A DNA stretch of 17,668 nt from JBDTMC01 sp039934475. Its GTDB lineage: Bacteria > Acidobacteriota > Terriglobia > Bryobacterales > Bryobacteraceae. The DNA is taken from the NCBI GenBank assembly GCA_039934475.1, contig JBDTMC010000124.1, positions 1 through 17,668 on the forward strand, given 5' to 3'. Positions 13,950-17,668 of this stretch are shown here, in pieces. Both the position numbers and the translations under genes were made by a program. The stretch's first letter is position 1; each line of letters opens with the position of its first letter. The notes below the pieces were generated by a model. That model saw only the letters and a list, made by a program, of their open reading frames with translations. It did no database searches and was not told the DNA's origin.

Positions 13950-16412
13950 ATGAACTTCTGGCGGGATGTGAAATACGCGTTGCGTTCCCTGGCTAGTGCT
14001 AAGGGGCTTACCATTACCGTTGTCCTCACGCTGGCGCTGGGGATTGGAGCTAATTCCGCGATCTTTACCCTGGTCCGTGGGGTCTTGCTGCGCCCGCTGG
14101 TGAATCGGGACGAGAATTCGCTGGTCTATATCCGCCAGAGCGCGCGTGGGATGGGTATGGAGAACGCCGTGTTTTCCGTTCCGGAACTGGACGATTTGCG
14201 GAGCCGCATCAAAACCCTCCGGGCGTTCGGAGATTTCTCCTCCATCGACTTTACTTTGAACGGCCTCGGCGAGCCGCGGGAAATCCGCGCCGGGGTTGTG
14301 GGCGGATCCTACTTCGAAGTCATGGGATTGCGTCCAGTGCTGGGGCGCCTGCTAGATATGCGCGACGATGGCCCTGCCGCCGCCGGAGCCGTTGTCCTCA
14401 CCTACCGTTTCTGGACCACCGCGCTGAAGAGTGATCCAACGGTGATCGGTAAAGAGGTGAGGCTTGGATCGTTTGGCTCGCGGACGGCGACCGTGGTCGG
14501 CGTGCTGGAGCCGTCGGTCCCCTATCCGAGCGAAACGGAAATTATCGCCAATATCGTGACCAGTCCTCATCACCTCTCGGCGACGATGGTGACTGGGCGG
14601 GTACACCGGATGACGGAACTGTTTGGACGGCTGGCTCCTGGCGCAACCCTGGAGCAGGCCCGTGCGGAACTGAAGGCCGCCCATGGCGCCATTCTGAAAG
14701 ATCATCCCGAGGCATATCCGGCGCTGGCGGACTTCCGCATCGACGCGATGCTGCTTCGCGACCAGATCACTTCCAAAGCCAAGACCGTGCTTTGGGTGCT
14801 GTTGGCTGCGTCGGGGTTGGTCTTCATCATCGCTTGTTCCAATGTCGCGAACCTGATTCTGGCGCGTACGATCCGGCGCGAAGGCGAGTTCGCGATTCGG
14901 GCCGCACTCGGCGCGAGCACGGCGGCGCTGCGGCGGGTGCTGCTGGCGGAATGCCTGTTGCTGTGCGGCGCGGGGGCGTTGCTGGGCGTCCTGAGCGCCC
15001 GGCCTATGGTGGCGGTTCTGGCGCGGTATGCGTCGCGGTTCTCCGTCCGCGCGCTGGACCTGACCGTGGATTCCAGCATGTTGTGGGTGGGGGCGGGACT
15101 GGCCTTGGTGGCCGCGGCTTTACTGGCGTTTGTACCCCGCCTGCCGTCCGGCGATGAATCGAACGGCATCAGCCTTTCGAAGGGAACCGTGCGCGTCACC
15201 GGCGGCGCCACGAAGCGTCTGCGGGCGTTCGCGATTACGCAAATTGCCGCTTCCTTTGTGCTGCTGGCGGGCGCCACCATGCTGGCGAAGACGTTGATGT
15301 CGCTGCAGGCGGTGGATACGGGCATCGACACGCGCCGGGTACTCGCCATCAACGTGCCCGTCATGTCCTATGGGCGGACGGACAACCAGGTGGTGAGTTT
15401 CTATAAACAGGTGTTGGACCGGGTACGCGAGATTCCAGGCGTGGAAGGCGTCGCGTTCGGCAGCCTCACACCATGGCGCGAGGCAGGCAACCGTGAGCCG
15501 GGACTGCAATTCACCGCGGAAGGTTATGTTCGTGGGACGTCGCAGGAAGATCCGCGCGGCCAGTTCCGCATGGTGACGCCCGGATTCTTCGGCGCACTGG
15601 GTCTGCCGCTGATCGCCGGCCGCGATTTCAACGACCTCGATCGTAAAGAGAGCGAGCCGGTGACGATCATCAGTCAAAGCATAGCGCAGCGAATGTTCCC
15701 CAACCGCGACGCCCTGAACCGGCGCCTCACTTGGACGGACCCGGTGATGAAGTTCCTTGGCATGGAGATGCAGCCCATGCGCATCATCGGAATCGCGGCC
15801 GATCTCGACGATGAACATCTTGTTCCAGGCCCGACGCTCACCGTGTATACGCCGTTTGGCCAGGGGCCGCTGTTTGCGGGACGCATGTTTGTCCACGTGC
15901 GGTCGGATCCGTATGCACTGATCACTCCGATCACGCGGACCATTCGCGGCTTGTCTGTGGACCAACCGGTGGAGCGGGCGGCGACGCTGGAAGACGTCCG
16001 CGCCGAGGTGCTGACGCCGGACCGCTTGAACGCGATGGTGTTCGGCGGGTTCGCGATGGTGGCGCTGACGATTGCTGTCGTGGGTGTGGCGGGCGTACTG
16101 GCGTTCTCAGTGAGTTCACGGACGCGTGAGTTTGGGATAAGGCTTGCGATTGGGTCGCAACCGCGGCATCTGTTGGCGCGCGTGATCGGAGAGGGGACGG
16201 TGATTGCGGCCTTAGGGATTGCAGCCGGGCTGGCGAGCGGGTTTGTTTTGCAGCAAGTGGCTGGAAGTTATTTCGAGAGCGTGCGCCTGCCGGGCGTTTG
16301 GGTGGTGGTGGGCGCTGCGGGAATTCTGCTGGCGGCGGCTGTGCTGGCGTCGGCATGGCCCGCGTTGCGAGCGGCGCGCGTGGATGTGATTCAGGCGCTA
16401 CGCGCGGAGTAA
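13950..16412 (+). CDS. ADOP/MacB-type ABC transporter permease (FtsX-MacB_PCD duplicated), full length
   Basis: The protein has 820 residues and eight predicted membrane segments, the layout of acidobacterial duplicated orphan permeases. The start NFWRDVKYALRSLASAKGLT and TM1 (TITVVLTLALGIGANSAIF, about 20-38) are typical. A periplasmic MacB_PCD-like domain spans about 50-275. The first FtsX core is at about 280-400, including RREGEFAIRAALGAS. A second half starts at about 425 (AITQIAASFVLLAGATMLAK), with another periplasmic domain to about 690 and a final FtsX core (SSRTREFGIRLAIGSQ near 710-725) ending PALRAARVDVIQALRAE. MacB-type permeases couple ATP hydrolysis in the cytoplasm to export or mechanical work in the periplasm. 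No ATPase gene is adjacent, as expected for ADOPs. It ends 2 nt from the stop of the convergent permease gene. Confidence 0.92.
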   Translation: MNFWRDVKYALRSLASAKGLTITVVLTLALGIGANSAIFTLVRGVLLRPLVNRDENSLVYIRQSARGMGMENAVFSVPELDDLRSRIKTLRAFGDFSSIDFTLNGLGEPREIRAGVVGGSYFEVMGLRPVLGRLLDMRDDGPAAAGAVVLTYRFWTTALKSDPTVIGKEVRLGSFGSRTATVVGVLEPSVPYPSETEIIANIVTSPHHLSATMVTGRVHRMTELFGRLAPGATLEQARAELKAAHGAILKDHPEAYPALADFRIDAMLLRDQITSKAKTVLWVLLAASGLVFIIACSNVANLILARTIRREGEFAIRAALGASTAALRRVLLAECLLLCGAGALLGVLSARPMVAVLARYASRFSVRALDLTVDSSMLWVGAGLALVAAALLAFVPRLPSGDESNGISLSKGTVRVTGGATKRLRAFAITQIAASFVLLAGATMLAKTLMSLQAVDTGIDTRRVLAINVPVMSYGRTDNQVVSFYKQVLDRVREIPGVEGVAFGSLTPWREAGNREPGLQFTAEGYVRGTSQEDPRGQFRMVTPGFFGALGLPLIAGRDFNDLDRKESEPVTIISQSIAQRMFPNRDALNRRLTWTDPVMKFLGMEMQPMRIIGIAADLDDEHLVPGPTLTVYTPFGQGPLFAGRMFVHVRSDPYALITPITRTIRGLSVDQPVERAATLEDVRAEVLTPDRLNAMVFGGFAMVALTIAVVGVAGVLAFSVSSRTREFGIRLAIGSQPRHLLARVIGEGTVIAALGIAAGLASGFVLQQVAGSYFESVRLPGVWVVVGAAGILLAAAVLASAWPALRAARVDVIQALRAE

Positions 16413-16414
16413 CT

Positions 16415-17668
16415 TCACTCCCAGCGGAGGGCTCTCATGGGATCGACTCTGGTGGCTCGCATGGCCGGGACATAGCCGGCGAGCAGAGCAACCATTGCTA
16501 TGCCGAGGGTGGCGGCGGCGACGGTGAAGGCGTCCGTGGGTTCTATTCCGTAGAGCTGCGAGCTGACCATTCGCGTGAGGCCCCACGCGGTGGGCAAGCC
16601 GACCGCGATTCCTATCCCGGTGAGCAGGAAGACATCGCGCATGACGAGCATCACGACGTCGCGCGCCGAAGCTCCGAGCGCCATCCGTACGCCGATTTCG
16701 CGGGTTCGCTGGGCGACAATGTAGGCCATCACTCCATAGAGCCCGATGGCGGCGAGCAGGGTGGCGAGAAAGCCAAAGCCAGAAGAAAGAGTCGCCACCA
16801 AACGTTCAGTGATCAGCGATTCTTCCAGTTGAGAATCGATGGTCTTCATTTGGAAGATGGGGAGATTCGGATCGATACTGTTCACTGTCTGACGGATCAT
16901 CGTGAACGCCTGTTCCGGCTTGCGAGCCGTCCTGACGTAGGTGTACATGCCAAGGACAAATTCCATCTGGTGGTAGGGCTGGTAGACTTCCATCGGCACT
17001 TCATCGCGCATGGTTTCGTACTTGGTGTCGCGGGCGACGCCGACGATCTCAATATCGAGCTTGGTTCCCGGATCGCCGCCCATTCCGATGTGCCTGCCAA
17101 CCGCCAAACCATCCTTAAAATACTTGCGTGCGAATCTCTCGTCCACGATGCAAACCTTGGGCGCCTGGCGGCCATCGGTCATGCGGAAGTCGCGGCCGAG
17201 GAGTATGGGGATGTTCATCGTCTGGAAGAAGTTTGGCGAGATGAACTGCATGTGCGGGTCAGGGGTCTCACTCGGTTTGTGCGCAAAGCCTTCGACGGCC
17301 ATGGTGCTGTCCCATTCGTCGCCGGTGAGCACGGGAATGACGGCGAGGGCGGACGACTCGACACCGGCGAGGGCATCGAGGCTCTCGCGCAGGCGGCGGT
17401 AGAAATCGAGGCTGCGTTCCGATTTGTAGCCATTCATTGGCGGATCGATGGCAAAGCCGATGAGGTTGGCGGTACGGAAGCCGGGATCGAGACCTTTGAG
17501 ATTGCTGAGGCTGCGAATGAAGAGGCCCGCACCGATTAAGAGCAACAGGGAGAGTGCGACCTGCGCGGCGACGAGGATTTTTCGCAAGCCTACCGAGTGG
17601 CCGCCGACGATGGAACCGACTTGATCTTTCAACGTGCCGGCCAGTTCGGGGCGGGTGAGTTGGAGGGC
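16415..17668 (-). CDS. Second ADOP/MacB-type permease, C-terminal half (5' end outside the window)
   Basis: An open frame of 417 residues enters from the right edge with no start in view. It continues upstream of the TTG at 17632 (ALQLTRPELAGTLKDQ), so that TTG is not the start. This linker is characteristic of the middle of ADOP proteins (pattern TR-x-x-L...LKD). Next comes a TM segment (KILVAAQVALSLLLLIGAGL), then a periplasmic MacB_PCD-like domain (GLDPGFRTANLIGFAID; VVGVARDTKYETMRDE-like region). The final FtsX core has VAQRTREIGVRMALGAS and ends VPAMRATRVDPMRALRWE. The sequence is clearly divergent from the other ADOP, so this is not a recent duplication. The full gene is probably about 800 codons and extends past the window. 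Confidence 0.92.
   Translation of the reverse strand, partial: ALQLTRPELAGTLKDQVGSIVGGHSVGLRKILVAAQVALSLLLLIGAGLFIRSLSNLKGLDPGFRTANLIGFAIDPPMNGYKSERSLDFYRRLRESLDALAGVESSALAVIPVLTGDEWDSTMAVEGFAHKPSETPDPHMQFISPNFFQTMNIPILLGRDFRMTDGRQAPKVCIVDERFARKYFKDGLAVGRHIGMGGDPGTKLDIEIVGVARDTKYETMRDEVPMEVYQPYHQMEFVLGMYTYVRTARKPEQAFTMIRQTVNSIDPNLPIFQMKTIDSQLEESLITERLVATLSSGFGFLATLLAAIGLYGVMAYIVAQRTREIGVRMALGASARDVVMLVMRDVFLLTGIGIAVGLPTAWGLTRMVSSQLYGIEPTDAFTVAAATLGIAMVALLAGYVPAMRATRVDPMRALRWE

Noticed and set aside
15120..15965. 281-codon minus-strand frame inside the ADOP gene
   Set aside because: Shadow of the ADOP coding sequence; the sense frame explains the region fully.
16298..17539. 413-codon plus-strand frame
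   Set aside because: It is antisense to the second ADOP permease, which has clear FtsX and MacB-like motifs. The antisense product is rich in Gly, Asp and His with no recognisable domain, typical of GC-rich shadow frames.

Overview
The window looks like chromosomal DNA of an Acidobacteriota member, most likely from the Bryobacterales/Solibacter group. This is inferred from gene families, not from a marker gene. It carries two long MacB/FtsX-type permeases of the acidobacterial 'orphan permease' (ADOP) kind with no ATPase gene beside them. It also has a carboxypeptidase-regulatory-like surface protein, a large Asp-box propeller protein, and a secreted protein whose N-terminal domain resembles the Solibacter TIGR03437 domain. 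The DNA is GC-rich and densely coded. There is no rRNA, tRNA, CRISPR array, integrase or transposase.

Layout. (1) 1-498, minus: the 5' end of a secretin-like outer-membrane protein that runs off the left edge. (2) 585-5775, plus: a secreted protein with four carboxypeptidase-regulatory-like modules, then a 1187-residue multi-spanning membrane protein that looks like a GT-C-type or polysaccharide-assembly enzyme with three related beta domains at its C-terminus. (3) 5763-6893, minus: a PLP-dependent nucleotide-sugar aminotransferase that converges on the previous gene and overlaps its end by 13 nt. (4) 7003-11573, plus: a 1078-residue exported Asp-box propeller protein, translationally coupled (TGATG) to a GntP-family gluconate-type permease. 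(5) 11792-12353, plus: a complete BrnT/BrnA type II toxin-antitoxin module with a perfect 6-1-6 palindrome over its promoter. (6) 12417-13853, plus: a secreted protein with a TIGR03437-like N-terminus and an alpha-helical, HEAT-like C-terminus. (7) 13950-16412, plus: a full-length ADOP permease. It meets a second ADOP permease (16415-17668, minus, truncated by the right edge) tail to tail, with only 2 nt between the stop codons.

How the genes may work together. The membrane protein and the aminotransferase suggest cell-surface sugar or polysaccharide chemistry. The propeller protein and GntP permease form a translationally coupled pair that suggests uptake of a sugar acid. The ADOPs suggest envelope export or stress functions. 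Most of the proteins are exported or membrane-bound, so this is an envelope-oriented region with one inserted toxin-antitoxin cassette.

The most notable non-coding pattern is that at least three genes (585, 6893, 12417) have a -10-like hexamer only 6-7 nt upstream of the start codon and no Shine-Dalgarno sequence, as expected for leaderless mRNAs. By contrast, the ADOP gene at 13950, gntP and brnA have clear ribosome binding sites. I did not find a convincing new defence or mobile system. The most novel items are domain architectures and regulatory arrangements. No gene-free stretch exceeds 300 nt.
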